From the NCBI GenBank assembly GCA_040386355.1, contig JAZKFP010000029.1, positions 1-50,393 on the forward strand: a stretch of DNA of 50,393 nt. Reading direction: 5' to 3'. Shown here piece after piece: positions 26,557 to 35,734 of the stretch (position 1 is the stretch's first letter; every line of letters begins with the position of its first letter). Made by a program: the position numbers and the translations under genes. Below the pieces are notes generated by a model that was given only the letters and a program-made list of their open reading frames with translations, was not told the DNA's origin and made no database searches. This stretch comes from JAZKFP01 sp040386355 (GTDB lineage: Bacteria; Pseudomonadota; Gammaproteobacteria; Pseudomonadales; UBA6940).

Positions 26557-26633
26557 TGGTGGGCCCTGTAGGACTTGAACCTACGACCAATCGATTATGA
26601 GTCGACTGCTCTAACCAGCTGAGCTAAGGGCCC
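26557..26633 (-). tRNA. ileX: tRNA-Ile (CAU anticodon, lysidine type)
   Basis: 77 bases with encoded CCA. Acceptor stem GGGCCCT/AGGGCCC, discriminator A, anticodon CAT at 26597-26599 in the loop CTCATAA, and a T-arm with GTTCAAGTC. The body closely resembles E. coli tRNA-Ile2 rather than elongator or initiator tRNA-Met, so after TilS modification it should read AUA codons. It lies downstream of rpoD, as ileX does in E. coli. The 3' end seems to have served as an integration site. Confidence 0.93.
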
Positions 26634-26669
26634 CAAACAGAACGCGATTAAGTTGGTTTGCTACCTGCC

Positions 26670-26791
26670 TCAGAATGGTTTTTCTAAGCTATTGCGACGC
26701 TTACTCGCCTGCTCACGAACCGCTCTTAATAAATCAAGAGGGTACACTCTGCGGGCTCATAAACATCAGGCTTACTAGAAAATCATTCTGA
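26670..26791. repeat. Intergenic inverted repeat after rpoD (family of three, copy 3)
   Basis: tcagaatggtttttctaa (26670-26687) is the inverse of ctagaaaatcattctga (ending 26791), with one mismatch and one gap. It is preceded by ctacctgcc, as in the copy at 31484. The outer arms resemble the elements between rpsU and yqeY and between yqeY and dnaG. Confidence 0.55.
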
Positions 26792-26845
26792 ATTTGATAC
26801 TTAAAAACTTACTAATAAATGCTTAATCTAATTTTTTTTTCAATC

Positions 26846-28762
26846 TTAATGCAAAATATTGTCATGGTCATCGGAATCTAAAAAGCTACGTAATAATTTA
26901 GATCGCGACGGGTGACGTAATTTACGCAATGCTTTTGCTTCAATTTGACGAATCCGTTCACGCGTTACGTCAAATTGTTTTCCAACTTCTTCAAGCGTGT
27001 GATCGGTATTCATATCAATACCAAACCGCATACTTAATACTTTTGCTTCGCGTGCTGTGAGCCCTGCTAAGACTTTACGAGTCGACTCACGTAAGCCTTC
27101 AGTGGTTGCAGCGTCGACTGGAAGTTCCATTGTAGTGTCTTCAATAAAGTCGCCTAAGTGGCTGTCTTCATCATCACCAATGGGCGTTTCCATTGAGATT
27201 GGTTCTTTCGCAATTTTTAATACTTTGCGAACTTTATCTTCTGGCATTTCTAAACGTTCACCCAATTCTTCAGGCGTTGGTTCGCGTCCCATTTCTTGTA
27301 ACATCTGACGAGATACACGATTTAATTTATTAATCGTTTCAATCATATGTACTGGAATACGAATCGTACGCGCTTGATCGGCAATCGAACGAGTAATTGC
27401 TTGACGAATCCACCATGTTGCATAGGTCGAAAATTTATAGCCGCGACGGTATTCGAATTTATCAACCGCTTTCATCAAACCAATATTGCCTTCTTGGATT
27501 AAATCTAAGAATTGCAAACCGCGGTTGGTGTATTTTTTTGCAATCGAAATTACTAATCTTAAATTCGCTTCCACCATTTCTTTTTTTGCACGACGTGCTT
27601 TCGCTTCACCAATCGATAAACGGCGATTGATATCTTTTATTTCTGCGATATTAATGCCGACTTTAGTTTGAATATCGATAAAACGTTGTTGCGCTTTTAA
27701 TACTTCCGGTTTTACCGCATCTAAATTTGCAGCAAGTGCTGGAAATTTTGTTTTTTGAGCTTCGATCCAATCTAAATTGTCTTCTTGCCCTGGAAAACGT
27801 TTAATAAAATCTTTACGTGGAAATTTTGCTTTAGTAATACAAATTTTTAAAATATTACGTTCTTGAGTTCGGATTTCTTCCAAAGCACCGCGCACTTGAT
27901 TGATAAAAAATTCGAATAAACGAGGAGCCAATTTAAAGCACTGTACGCTTTCAGCCATGGCTTCAACGGCTTTAAGAACGACTTTAGAATCGCGAGTGTT
28001 ACGCTTTAACGAGGTTTGAACTTTTTTATGCAGTTTATCTAATTCTTCAAAACGTCGACGTGCTTCTTCTGGATCGAGTCCGCCTTCTTCGGCATCGTCT
28101 TCTGTCGCGCCTTCAACCGCGGTTTCACCTTCAGCTTCTTCTTCGCCTTCTAAAGCGGCAGCCGCTTTTTCAGGACTAACAAGCGGAATTGCATCGGGAT
28201 CAATATTTAAATCGACTTCAGGAAGTGGCGGGGCAATAACGATTACGTCATCTAAGTAACCCGTGATCACTTCGTTAATACGACGATTGCCTGCTTCAAC
28301 GGCAGCCCATTCGGCCAATAAATGTTCGACAATACCAGGCCAGTACGTCATCGCATTTAAAACTTGGCGAAAACCTTCTTCAATACGTTTGGCGATTTCA
28401 ATTTCGCCTTCACGCGTTAATAATTCAACGCTACCCATTTCACGCATGTACATGCGAACGGGGTCAGTAGTGCGACCAGGCTCAGTTTCAACGGACGCTA
28501 ATGCAGCCGCAGCTTCTTCTGCCGCGTCTTCATCGGATTCACTGGGAGCTTCGTCGTTGAGTAACAATGCATCTTCTTCTGGAGCCGATTCATAGACCGG
28601 AATCCCCATGTCATTAATCATCCCGATGATGTCTTCAATCTGATCGGGATCGGTAATGTCTTCTGGAAGATGGTCATTGACTTCGGCGTAGGTAAGATAA
28701 CCTTGCTCTTTACCGCGACTGATCAAATTTTTTAACTGGGAAGCTTGTTCTTGCGTACTCAT
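26846..28762 (-). CDS. rpoD: RNA polymerase sigma-70 factor RpoD
   Basis: 638 residues, similar to Legionella and E. coli RpoD. Region 1.1 is at the N-terminus (QLKNLISRGKEQGYLTYAEVNDHLP), followed by an acidic linker. Region 1.2/2.1 contains DPVRMYMREMGSVELLTREGE, and an acidic non-conserved insertion lies at about 195-240. Region 2 contains ANLRLVISIAKKYTNRGLQFLDLIQEGNIGLMKAVDKFEYRRGYKFSTYATWWIRQAI. Region 4 contains TLEEVGKQFDVTRERIRQIEAKALRKLRHPSRS. It is the housekeeping promoter-recognition factor and the last protein gene of the rpsU-yqeY-dnaG-rpoD operon. Confidence 0.98.
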   Translation of the reverse strand: MSTQEQASQLKNLISRGKEQGYLTYAEVNDHLPEDITDPDQIEDIIGMINDMGIPVYESAPEEDALLLNDEAPSESDEDAAEEAAAALASVETEPGRTTDPVRMYMREMGSVELLTREGEIEIAKRIEEGFRQVLNAMTYWPGIVEHLLAEWAAVEAGNRRINEVITGYLDDVIVIAPPLPEVDLNIDPDAIPLVSPEKAAAALEGEEEAEGETAVEGATEDDAEEGGLDPEEARRRFEELDKLHKKVQTSLKRNTRDSKVVLKAVEAMAESVQCFKLAPRLFEFFINQVRGALEEIRTQERNILKICITKAKFPRKDFIKRFPGQEDNLDWIEAQKTKFPALAANLDAVKPEVLKAQQRFIDIQTKVGINIAEIKDINRRLSIGEAKARRAKKEMVEANLRLVISIAKKYTNRGLQFLDLIQEGNIGLMKAVDKFEYRRGYKFSTYATWWIRQAITRSIADQARTIRIPVHMIETINKLNRVSRQMLQEMGREPTPEELGERLEMPEDKVRKVLKIAKEPISMETPIGDDEDSHLGDFIEDTTMELPVDAATTEGLRESTRKVLAGLTAREAKVLSMRFGIDMNTDHTLEEVGKQFDVTRERIRQIEAKALRKLRHPSRSKLLRSFLDSDDHDNILH

Positions 28763-28872
28763 GAAATATCCAAAATGGAGTCAAAAGCTGAGATGCAGAA
28801 AACCAAACGGCGGATTATACATACCGGGCTTCAAACTGGCTACTCAGATTGAGACATTAAAGGGTTTGAATT

Positions 28873-30786
28873 CTAAATACTTTCGTCGGCTTTCTGTTGC
28901 AAAAGATGAAGTATTTTCTTCATATTGCGTTCAGGTCGGCTTAATTCAAGTTCTAATTCTTGTTCTAAAAACCAACGTTGCAGCTGTTGGGTGACATCGG
29001 TGAATTCTAATTCAATCGAATCGGCGTTTAATAAAAATTCATTGGCGGTAAGTTGACTTAATAATTGGCCTTCTGGTTGGCCGTGCCAAAGCCCCATTAA
29101 AAAGGCAATGCTAATTTTAGGATCGAGTTGCAGCTGGTCAATTAATTCCGCCAAAATTTTTGCTTCTGGGGGAAGTGAAGGGAAGTGAGTCCAGCCTTTA
29201 GGTAATTGTAATTCTTGTACGCGCTCTGGTTGTTTTAATAGATGCCGAATCAAAATATTAAATAAGGAGGGCGGTGCCGTAGTTCTGGTCGGCTGTGGCG
29301 TCCATCCAGCACGCGGTTTAAAAGGTCCATTCCAGGTTTTTTTAGCCCCAGAATATTTTGAATTGTATTTATTTTCCGGAGGTTTCGAATGCAATAGAAA
29401 TACATTTGGATCATTGTTTTCAGTGGGTGGAATATTCGGTGAATAATTTGGTTCAGCGTTTGATTTTTTACTGGCAGAATATTTCGGTTGCGTGAGCTGT
29501 TGTTGAAGTTGATCGATAGCCAAGCCTGATTGTCGACTCAATTCTTGTAATAATAAATCACGTAAAATACCGTTTTTCATTTCACGCAAATGCTGCAGCG
29601 CGTTTTGCACAAAAATCGCACGGCCTTCAATTTCTTTAAGTGAAACATTTTCACTTAAATGTCGAAAGAAGAAATCCGTTAATGATTCGGACCCCTCAAC
29701 TTGCGCTAAAAAACGCGCTTTACCTTGTTTGCGTACAAACGAATCCGGATCTTCACCGTCCGGCAAAAAAATCAGACGACAAGTTTTTCCTTCCGGTAAT
29801 TCACGTAATAAAATTTCAGTCGCACGCCATGCTGCTTTATGACCGGCGCTATCGCCATCAAAACAAAAAATTAGTTGATCGGTGTAACGAAATAATTGTC
29901 GAATATGTTCTTGGCTTGTGCTTGTGCCAAGCGTTGCAACAACGTCATGAATGCCGTGTTCATGCAATGCAATGACATCCAAATACCCTTCAACAATCAT
30001 CATCCACGGATGATTGCGAGATTGTTTTAACGCGTGGTCAATACCGTACAGTTCATGAATTTTTTGGAATAACGTGGTTTCAGGAGAATTTAAATATTTG
30101 GGTTTGCTGTCGCCAATCGCACGTCCACCAAAACCAATGAGTTCACCTCGGTGATTACGAATCGGAAACATAATTCGATGACGGAATCGATCGTACATTC
30201 GACCTTGCGCATGGTCCGCAAATAGCCCAGATTCTTTTAATTGTGCTTCGTGAATTTTTTGTTTTTTTAATTGTTGTAATAAGCCATCCCATTGATTTGG
30301 AGCGTATCCAATTTCGAAATTACGTTGGCTTTCTATCCTCACGCCGCGAGATATTAAATATTCTTTGGCCGGGTGATTGTGCGGAGCGCTGGTAAGTTGT
30401 TGCCGAAAAAATGTATTCGCAATTTCAAGTAATTCACGACTACTTTTTTTCTGGTCGCGGTATTCTTGGGCATTGCTGGATTCTGCTTCGAGTTCTAGCG
30501 TAATGTTTGCTTGCTCTGCTAATCGACCCACAGCTTCTGGAAAAGATAAATGTTGGTAATCCATTAAAAAACCAATGGCATTGCCTTTAGCGCCACAGCC
30601 AAAGCAATAAAAAAAAGATTTATCTGGGCTTACGGTGAAAGAGGGTGAATGTTCGTCGTGAAAAGGGCAGCATGCTGCCCAATTTTTACCAGCGCGTTTG
30701 AGAGGAACAAACTGGCGTACAAGGTCAACAATATCGGTACGTTGAAGAATTTCTTCGATGGTCGATTGGGGGATGCGACCAGCCAT
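28873..30786 (-). CDS. dnaG: DNA primase DnaG
   Basis: 637 residues. It makes RNA primers for chromosome replication and is recruited by DnaB. The zinc-binding domain has C40, H43, C61 and C64 (CPFHDEHSPSF...FYCFGCGAKGN). The TOPRIM core is seen in MIVEGYLDVIALHEHGI and FCFDGDSAG. The C-terminal third (about 435-637) is the less conserved DnaB-interacting domain, joined by a low-complexity linker at 435-495. AAGGAC precedes ATG 30786. Second to last gene of the macromolecular synthesis operon. Confidence 0.98.
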   Translation of the reverse strand: MAGRIPQSTIEEILQRTDIVDLVRQFVPLKRAGKNWAACCPFHDEHSPSFTVSPDKSFFYCFGCGAKGNAIGFLMDYQHLSFPEAVGRLAEQANITLELEAESSNAQEYRDQKKSSRELLEIANTFFRQQLTSAPHNHPAKEYLISRGVRIESQRNFEIGYAPNQWDGLLQQLKKQKIHEAQLKESGLFADHAQGRMYDRFRHRIMFPIRNHRGELIGFGGRAIGDSKPKYLNSPETTLFQKIHELYGIDHALKQSRNHPWMMIVEGYLDVIALHEHGIHDVVATLGTSTSQEHIRQLFRYTDQLIFCFDGDSAGHKAAWRATEILLRELPEGKTCRLIFLPDGEDPDSFVRKQGKARFLAQVEGSESLTDFFFRHLSENVSLKEIEGRAIFVQNALQHLREMKNGILRDLLLQELSRQSGLAIDQLQQQLTQPKYSASKKSNAEPNYSPNIPPTENNDPNVFLLHSKPPENKYNSKYSGAKKTWNGPFKPRAGWTPQPTRTTAPPSLFNILIRHLLKQPERVQELQLPKGWTHFPSLPPEAKILAELIDQLQLDPKISIAFLMGLWHGQPEGQLLSQLTANEFLLNADSIELEFTDVTQQLQRWFLEQELELELSRPERNMKKILHLLQQKADESI

Positions 30787-30813
30787 AGCTGTCCTTGAAA
30801 TGTTTACCTTTAT

Positions 30814-30960
30814 CGAAATAATTTTCCAGGTTGTTGCCGCTTATTCGCCCTGAACTTTTTTAATCAAAAAGGTTCAGCATACTTTTAGTACGCTGCGCGG
30901 GCTTATTTCACGAGCGCGTGCAACGCCATTCGCAAGACGTTGCACTAGAAAATCATTTCG
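30814..30960. repeat. Intergenic inverted repeat between yqeY and dnaG (copy 2)
   Basis: Outer arms cgaaataattttccag (30814-30829) and ctagaaaatcatttcg (30945-30960), 14 of 16 matching. Inside are a perfect 8-bp stem gtgcaacg/cgttgcac (30918-30945) and another stem-loop around ctgaac...gttcag (30850-30877). Related to the copy at 31484-31543. Confidence 0.6.
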
Positions 30961-31000
30961 CTTTCGGTATATGCGAACTAAATAATAAATTGTTATCTCT

Positions 31001-31453
31001 TTAAGCAGAAGCTAATTCTGTTTTAACCAATCGGCTTACAGCGCTCATGTCAGCGCGACCTTGTAATTCAGATTTTAAAATTGCCATAACCAAGCCCATA
31101 TCGGTTGGACCTTTAGCGCCGGATTGTTGAATCGCAGCCTGAATACGTTGTTGAACTTCCGCATCACTCAGCGGCTGTGGTAAGAAAGAACGAAACAATT
31201 GAATTTCAGACCGTTCTTTTTCTGCGCTTTCAGCTCGGCCAGCGCCATCAAATTGTGCCGCTGATTCTTCACCGCGCTTAATTAATTTGGTGATAACCGC
31301 CATGCAGCGTGCATCATCTAATTCAATACGTTCGTCGACTTCAATTTGTTTGAAAGCAGCAGACAACATACGAAGGGCCGTTAATCGATCTTTTTCTTTG
31401 GCTCGCATTGCATCTTTAATAGCGTGTTGAACGGATTCTTTAATGGCACTCAT
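31001..31453 (-). CDS. yqeY: GatB/YqeY domain protein
   Basis: 150 residues, the usual size. Recognised by the N-terminal helix pattern IKDAMRAKEKDRLTALRMLSAAFKQIEVD, the middle ITKLIKRGEESAAQF, and the C-terminal GPTDMGLVMAILKSELQGRADMSAVSRLVK. The domain resembles the tail of amidotransferase subunit GatB; its own function is not established. Its position between rpsU and dnaG is conserved in Legionella and other gammaproteobacteria. Confidence 0.93.
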   Translation of the reverse strand: MSAIKESVQHAIKDAMRAKEKDRLTALRMLSAAFKQIEVDERIELDDARCMAVITKLIKRGEESAAQFDGAGRAESAEKERSEIQLFRSFLPQPLSDAEVQQRIQAAIQQSGAKGPTDMGLVMAILKSELQGRADMSAVSRLVKTELASA

Positions 31454-31483
31454 TGAGGTACATCCGATTTTGACTTACCTGCC

Positions 31484-31543
31484 CAGAATTATTTTCCAAG
31501 TGCAATGCCGTTTGTAAGACATTTCACTTGGAAAATAATTCTG
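31484..31543. repeat. Perfect 19-bp inverted repeat between rpsU and yqeY (copy 1)
   Basis: cagaattattttccaagtg (31484-31502) and cacttggaaaataattctg (31525-31543) pair perfectly. The loop tgccgtttgtaagac resembles the cgccattcgcaagac loop of copy 2. It could be an attenuator or RNA-processing site inside the operon, or a mobile palindromic unit. Confidence 0.7.
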
Positions 31544-31593
31544 AATTGGTACAGATCGCAAGAGCTATAAATTTTTTATAAAAAAAATGGGGA

Positions 31594-31809
31594 TTAATAC
31601 AAACGCTTACGACGTGCTTGCTCGCGAGCTAGTTTTTTAGCATGTCTTTTAACTGCCGCAGCCAGTTTTCGCTTCCGAACCTGAGTTGGTTTTTCATAAT
31701 GCTCACGTCGACGTACTTCTGCGAGAATTCCAGATTTTTCACAGGAACGCTTAAAACGACGTAAAGCGATATCAAAGGGTTCGTTGTCTCTAACTTTTAC
31801 TTGTGGCAT
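31594..31809 (-). CDS. rpsU: 30S ribosomal protein bS21
   Basis: 71 residues, the standard size, with the standard sequence pattern (VRDNEPFDIALRRFKRSCEKSG, RREHYEKPTQVRKRK, and a very basic tail RKRLY). It takes part in start-site recognition on the small subunit. First gene of the rpsU-yqeY-dnaG-rpoD operon. Confidence 0.98.
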   Translation of the reverse strand: MPQVKVRDNEPFDIALRRFKRSCEKSGILAEVRRREHYEKPTQVRKRKLAAAVKRHAKKLAREQARRKRLY

Positions 31810-31871
31810 AAAATCATGTACCTAAAAAATTAAAACGTAAGATGAAAACAGACAAATTCAAAAGGAGCGAC

Positions 31872-31900
31872 AGTGTAATCTGGCCGCAAAAAAAAAGCAA
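31872..31900 (-). promoter_or_regulatory. rpsU: Putative sigma-70 promoter of the rpsU-rpoD operon
   Basis: On the minus strand TTGCTT (31895-31900) and TACACT (31872-31877) are 17 bases apart, about 60 bases upstream of the rpsU ATG, with a T9 tract in the spacer. Reasonable -35/-10 match; not proven. Confidence 0.5.
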
Positions 31901-31958
31901 AACCAAAAACACGGACATTGATAGCAGGTTAACGAATGATTTCATTAGCAATGAATGA

Positions 31959-33305
31959 TTAAAGGTATACCAATGAGGCTAAGCCTAAAAATGAAAAAAA
32001 TCCGACAATATCGGTCACAGTAGTTAATACCACACTCCCTGCAAGCGCCGGATCAACTCGCATACGTTTTAAAACCGCTGGAATAATGCTTCCCGCTATT
32101 GCCGCGCACATTAGGTTAATCATCATTGCAGCTGCAATAATTAACCCCAAAGAAATATCCGAGAACCAAACCGATGCAGTCATACCAACTACCACCGCCC
32201 ACACTAGACCATTGATAGCTGCGACACCCATTTCACGCATTAAAAACCAGCGAAAGTTTTTGGAATGCAATTGTCCTAGCGCCATGCCACGAATAACTAA
32301 GGTTAATGTTTGGTTGCCCGCAACGCCCCCCATGCTGGCAACAATTGGCATAAGCACTGCCAACGCAACAATTTTCGCTAGGGTGACTTCAAAAAGATCA
32401 ATTACTGCGGAGGCAGCGAGAGCTGTTAATAAATTCATCCCAAGCCAAAATGCGCGTCGCTGACTGGTGCGCACTACAGGTGCAAAAGTATCCTCAGCTT
32501 CATCAAGACCTGCCATGCTCATTAATGAATGCGCGCCTTCGTTGCGGATAACATCTACTACGTCATCAATCGTAATACGGCCTAATAATTTACCGTTTAA
32601 ATCCAATACAGGCAGGCTAATTAAATCCCGACGTTCAAATAATTGAGCAACTTTGAATGCTGGAACATTGGGTGTGACAAAGGTGAATTCAGTCCGCATA
32701 ACGTCTTTAACAAGCTTGTTCGGATCTGAAACTAACAGAGTTGAAATTGGTAATGTACCGATAACAACGTCTTGGCGATCGATCACTATTAAGTGATCAG
32801 TTGTTTCCGGAAGTGCGGTATGTCGACGTAAATAGCGCGACACAACTTCCAACGTAATATTGGGCCGAATCGTTATTGAATCGGTATTTAATAATCCTCC
32901 CGCCGTATCTTCGTCGTATGACAAAACATGTTGAATACGCTGACGACGTTGTTCATCAAATGAGGCAAGAATTTGTTCGGTAATTGCAGCGGGCAGTTCT
33001 TGTAAAACATCGACTAAGTCATCGGCTTCAAGGGTTGTCATTAATTGCGCAATAGTGGCAGCGTCTAAATCTTTGAGATACTCCGCCCGAATTTCTTCAT
33101 TTAAATGTGAGAGAACTTCACTTTCTTGTTTAGGGTCAATCAACCGCCATAATAAGGCGCGGTAACGAGGCGGACTCGACTCGATAAAATGGCTAATGTC
33201 TGCGGCGGGCATGTCATGCAATAATGTTTGTAATGCGTGAAATGAGCCAAGATCTAACGCTTCTGTTAAATGTTTTTTAGGATGAGATAAAGAGCTATTT
33301 GACAT
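31959..33305 (-). CDS. mgtE: Magnesium transporter MgtE
   Basis: 448 residues, typical length. Order of domains: N-terminal helical domain (about 20-135, with LLPAAITEQILASFDEQRRQRIQHVLSYDEDTAGGLL), two CBS domains (about 140-265, ending GRITIDDVVDVI), then five membrane segments from about 285. The membrane part has the MgtE pore-region pattern MPIVASMGGVAGNQTLTLVIRG. It imports Mg2+ and is gated by cytoplasmic Mg2+ through the N and CBS domains. It follows the ptsO end of the rpoN cluster, as in several gammaproteobacteria. Confidence 0.95.
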   Translation of the reverse strand: MSNSSLSHPKKHLTEALDLGSFHALQTLLHDMPAADISHFIESSPPRYRALLWRLIDPKQESEVLSHLNEEIRAEYLKDLDAATIAQLMTTLEADDLVDVLQELPAAITEQILASFDEQRRQRIQHVLSYDEDTAGGLLNTDSITIRPNITLEVVSRYLRRHTALPETTDHLIVIDRQDVVIGTLPISTLLVSDPNKLVKDVMRTEFTFVTPNVPAFKVAQLFERRDLISLPVLDLNGKLLGRITIDDVVDVIRNEGAHSLMSMAGLDEAEDTFAPVVRTSQRRAFWLGMNLLTALAASAVIDLFEVTLAKIVALAVLMPIVASMGGVAGNQTLTLVIRGMALGQLHSKNFRWFLMREMGVAAINGLVWAVVVGMTASVWFSDISLGLIIAAAMMINLMCAAIAGSIIPAVLKRMRVDPALAGSVVLTTVTDIVGFFSFLGLASLVYL

Positions 33306-33462
33306 AGGTAATCACGTTTATGCAAAAGGAAGAATTATATCAAAGATCGACAGCCTGATCTTGAAACATAGATCATTTATCGTTGATTCGGATTCACTAG
33401 AAAGGAAATAATTGTAGGATGTGAGATAGGTTTATACTTTTTGGTTGAAGAATGACCACTAG

Positions 33463-33744
33463 TTATTCTGATTCACCGAATCGATTTTTAAATAACTCGG
33501 TAATTGCTACACGGGCTTCTTCGGCGTCATCACCTTCAATGCGCAGCTCCAACTCTGTGCCTTGATTTGCTGCCAACATTAAAACAGACATAATACTTTT
33601 TGCATTCACTGTAATATCTTTCTTTGTTAATTCAATTGAGCATACATAGTGATTGGCCAATGCAACCAATTTCGCGGCAGCACGGGCATGAATGCCTAGC
33701 TTATTCTCAACTAATAAACGCTCATGTAAAGAATGTGACGACAT
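33463..33744 (-). CDS. ptsO: HPr-family phosphocarrier NPr
   Basis: 93 residues from ATG 33744; an in-frame TTG at 33762 overlaps the rapZ end and is less likely. The phosphorylation site GIHARAA has His19, and the regulatory-region motif NAKSIMSVLMLAA is present. Its place next to rapZ, ptsN, hpf and rpoN identifies it as the nitrogen-PTS carrier that passes phosphate from PtsP to PtsN. No sugar PTS permease is seen in the window. Confidence 0.93.
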   Translation of the reverse strand: MSSHSLHERLLVENKLGIHARAAAKLVALANHYVCSIELTKKDITVNAKSIMSVLMLAANQGTELELRIEGDDAEEARVAITELFKNRFGESE

Positions 33745-33755
33745 AAACTCTGTTC

Positions 33756-34694
33756 TCAGCAAGCCAGTGAAGTACGATCAAGACTGGCTAGCTGCTCATG
33801 ACGAATTTGTAATTGTTCACCAAAATCAGCCTGCAGTTCTTTAAATAAATGTTCTGCTAAAAAAACCGAGCGATGTTGGCCGCCAGTACAGCCGATCGAT
33901 ACAGTAATGTAATGCCGATTATTTTGCTCAAATCGCGGCAGCCATTTTTTTAACAATACTAAATAATCGTTGCATAGCTCTGTTGTAATTGTTTGTTGCG
34001 ATAAAAATTCAATAACCGGTTGATCTTTTCCCGTAAGATTTCTCAATGCTGGGATCCAATGCGGATTAGGTAAACAACGTACGTCTAATACAAAATCGGA
34101 TTCTGCCGGTACGCCATGTTTATATCCGAACGATTGAATCAAAATCGACATGCGTTTGGTATTTTGATCGGCTTGTGCGGTCATTCGATCGCGCAATTCA
34201 TGTAAGGTCATGCGTGAGGTATCGATAACGCAGTTGGCTTCGTTGGCAATTGGGTTAAGAAGAGCTTGCTCTAATTGCAAAGCTTCCCGTAAAGATAAAC
34301 TTTTAGTTTGCAATGGATGTTTACGCCGCGTTTCACTAAAACGTCGAAGCAAAATAGCTTCGGATGCATCAAGAAATACAATATAAATATTGAGAGCTGG
34401 ATCACCGCGTAATTTTGCTAAGGTTTCGGGAAAGGTTTTAAAGTGCTGCATTAAATTGCGTGCGTCGACGCCAATTGCAAGTTTTTGCTGTGGTTCCGAA
34501 CCAGGTGCTAGACGTACTTGATCTACCAATTCTGCAAGCAGTGCTAAAGGTAAATTATCCACACAATAAAAACCAAGATCTTCTAATACATGCAATGCGG
34601 TTGTTTTGCCCGATCCCGAACGCCCGCTAATAATGTATAAATTCAATATTTTTGTATGAGAGGATTTGTCTGTAGCACCAGTGACATCAGTCAT
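33756..34694 (-). CDS. rapZ: RNase adapter protein RapZ
   Basis: 312 residues, longer than the E. coli protein (284), partly because of about 15 extra residues before IISGRSGSGKTTALHVLEDLGFYCVDNLP. The Walker A motif is residues 24-31. The C-terminal domain shows SFGYKHGVPAESDFVLDVRCLPNPHW and IGCTGGQHRSVFLAEHL. In E. coli it controls glucosamine-6-phosphate synthase through small RNAs GlmY/GlmZ; here the same or a related role is inferred. AAGGATG precedes the start. Between ptsN and ptsO. Confidence 0.96.
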   Translation of the reverse strand: MTDVTGATDKSSHTKILNLYIISGRSGSGKTTALHVLEDLGFYCVDNLPLALLAELVDQVRLAPGSEPQQKLAIGVDARNLMQHFKTFPETLAKLRGDPALNIYIVFLDASEAILLRRFSETRRKHPLQTKSLSLREALQLEQALLNPIANEANCVIDTSRMTLHELRDRMTAQADQNTKRMSILIQSFGYKHGVPAESDFVLDVRCLPNPHWIPALRNLTGKDQPVIEFLSQQTITTELCNDYLVLLKKWLPRFEQNNRHYITVSIGCTGGQHRSVFLAEHLFKELQADFGEQLQIRHEQLASLDRTSLAC

Positions 34695-34735
34695 AAATGT
34701 ATTTCATCCTTGAAACAACTCATGTGAGTTTTAAT

Positions 34736-35221
34736 TTAAGCAGTTACTGGACTATATGACTCTGTTTTTATTTCAAGCGATTGAAAGCGCATATGTAAAT
34801 CAGGTGTGGATTGTGCAGTCGTTAAATATTGATGATGAGAAGTGTGGCTTAATAAAACGGCAATATCTCGTAATAACCCTAAATGTTGTTCATGCTCATG
34901 CAGTGGTGCAATTAAAATAAAAATTAGATTAACCCACTGATTATCAATTGCATCAAAATCAACTGGTTTTTCTAAAGTAATAAGCATTCCTATAGGACGG
35001 GTTAATCCTGAAACTCTACAGTGTGGAATAGCAACACCTCCACCTAATGCCGTACTTCCCAATTTTTCCCTGCTCATAAGATTTTTATAAAGCTCATGCG
35101 CATCTACTTCCGGCATTCGTTCCACAACATGTTCAGCAACTAAGGTGAATAGACTTTTTTTGCTTTGGACTTGTACATGATGCAACGTGAAAGGTTCAGT
35201 AATAACATTCTGAATTTTCAT
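34736..35221 (-). CDS. ptsN: Nitrogen-PTS enzyme IIA (EIIA-Ntr)
   Basis: 161 residues from ATG 35221, where the family consensus begins (MKIQNVITEPF); a TTG start 18 bases upstream is possible but unsupported. The phosphorylated His67 is in GGGVAIPHCRV. It is a cytoplasmic regulator, phosphorylated by NPr, that in relatives controls potassium transport and stress functions. Part of the rpoN cluster. Confidence 0.95.
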   Translation of the reverse strand: MKIQNVITEPFTLHHVQVQSKKSLFTLVAEHVVERMPEVDAHELYKNLMSREKLGSTALGGGVAIPHCRVSGLTRPIGMLITLEKPVDFDAIDNQWVNLIFILIAPLHEHEQHLGLLRDIAVLLSHTSHHQYLTTAQSTPDLHMRFQSLEIKTESYSPVTA

Positions 35222-35437
35222 GATTTTAATAATCCACAACTTTAAAGCAACGCATTAATTTAAAATGAGCGCTAATCCTACCACAGAGAATTTGAGTAAT
35301 CTGCTTTGGTCGTTGGTTGATTTGCAATGATAAATCTAGAAGGGAGTTTTAAATCCTTCTCTTCTCACTATGGTTTACATTTCAAGAATGAAGTAAGTCA
35401 GTGGTAAGAGAAGGAAAATACAGAAATTCAAAAAGTT

Positions 35438-35734
35438 TTAAGCTCGACGCTTAAGTTGTTTTTCTTTGTGTTTGAGTAATTGTCTATCGAGTTTATCAAC
35501 GAGGGTATCAATAGCGGCGTACATATCATCGTGAATTTGTTCAGCGAAGATTTCAGTACCTTTGATATGTAATATTGCTTCTGCTTTATGTCCAATTTTT
35601 TGTTCGACCGAAAGAATCACATTGGCTTGAATAATTCCATCGGAATGGCGAGCTAGTCTTTGAAGTTTCTCCTTAACGTATGTTTCTAGCGCTTCAGTGA
35701 GGTCAACATGATGTCCGCTGATGGTGAGTTGCAT
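35438..35734 (-). CDS. hpf: Ribosome hibernation-promoting factor, short form
   Basis: 98 residues. The family pattern is clear: MQLTISGHHVDLTEALETYVKEKL, KAEAILHIKGTEIFAEQIHDDMYAAIDTLVDKLDRQL, then a basic tail. The short form lacks the C-terminal dimerisation domain and promotes 100S ribosomes with RMF in E. coli. AGGAG precedes ATG 35734. Directly downstream of rpoN. Confidence 0.96.
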   Translation of the reverse strand: MQLTISGHHVDLTEALETYVKEKLQRLARHSDGIIQANVILSVEQKIGHKAEAILHIKGTEIFAEQIHDDMYAAIDTLVDKLDRQLLKHKEKQLKRRA

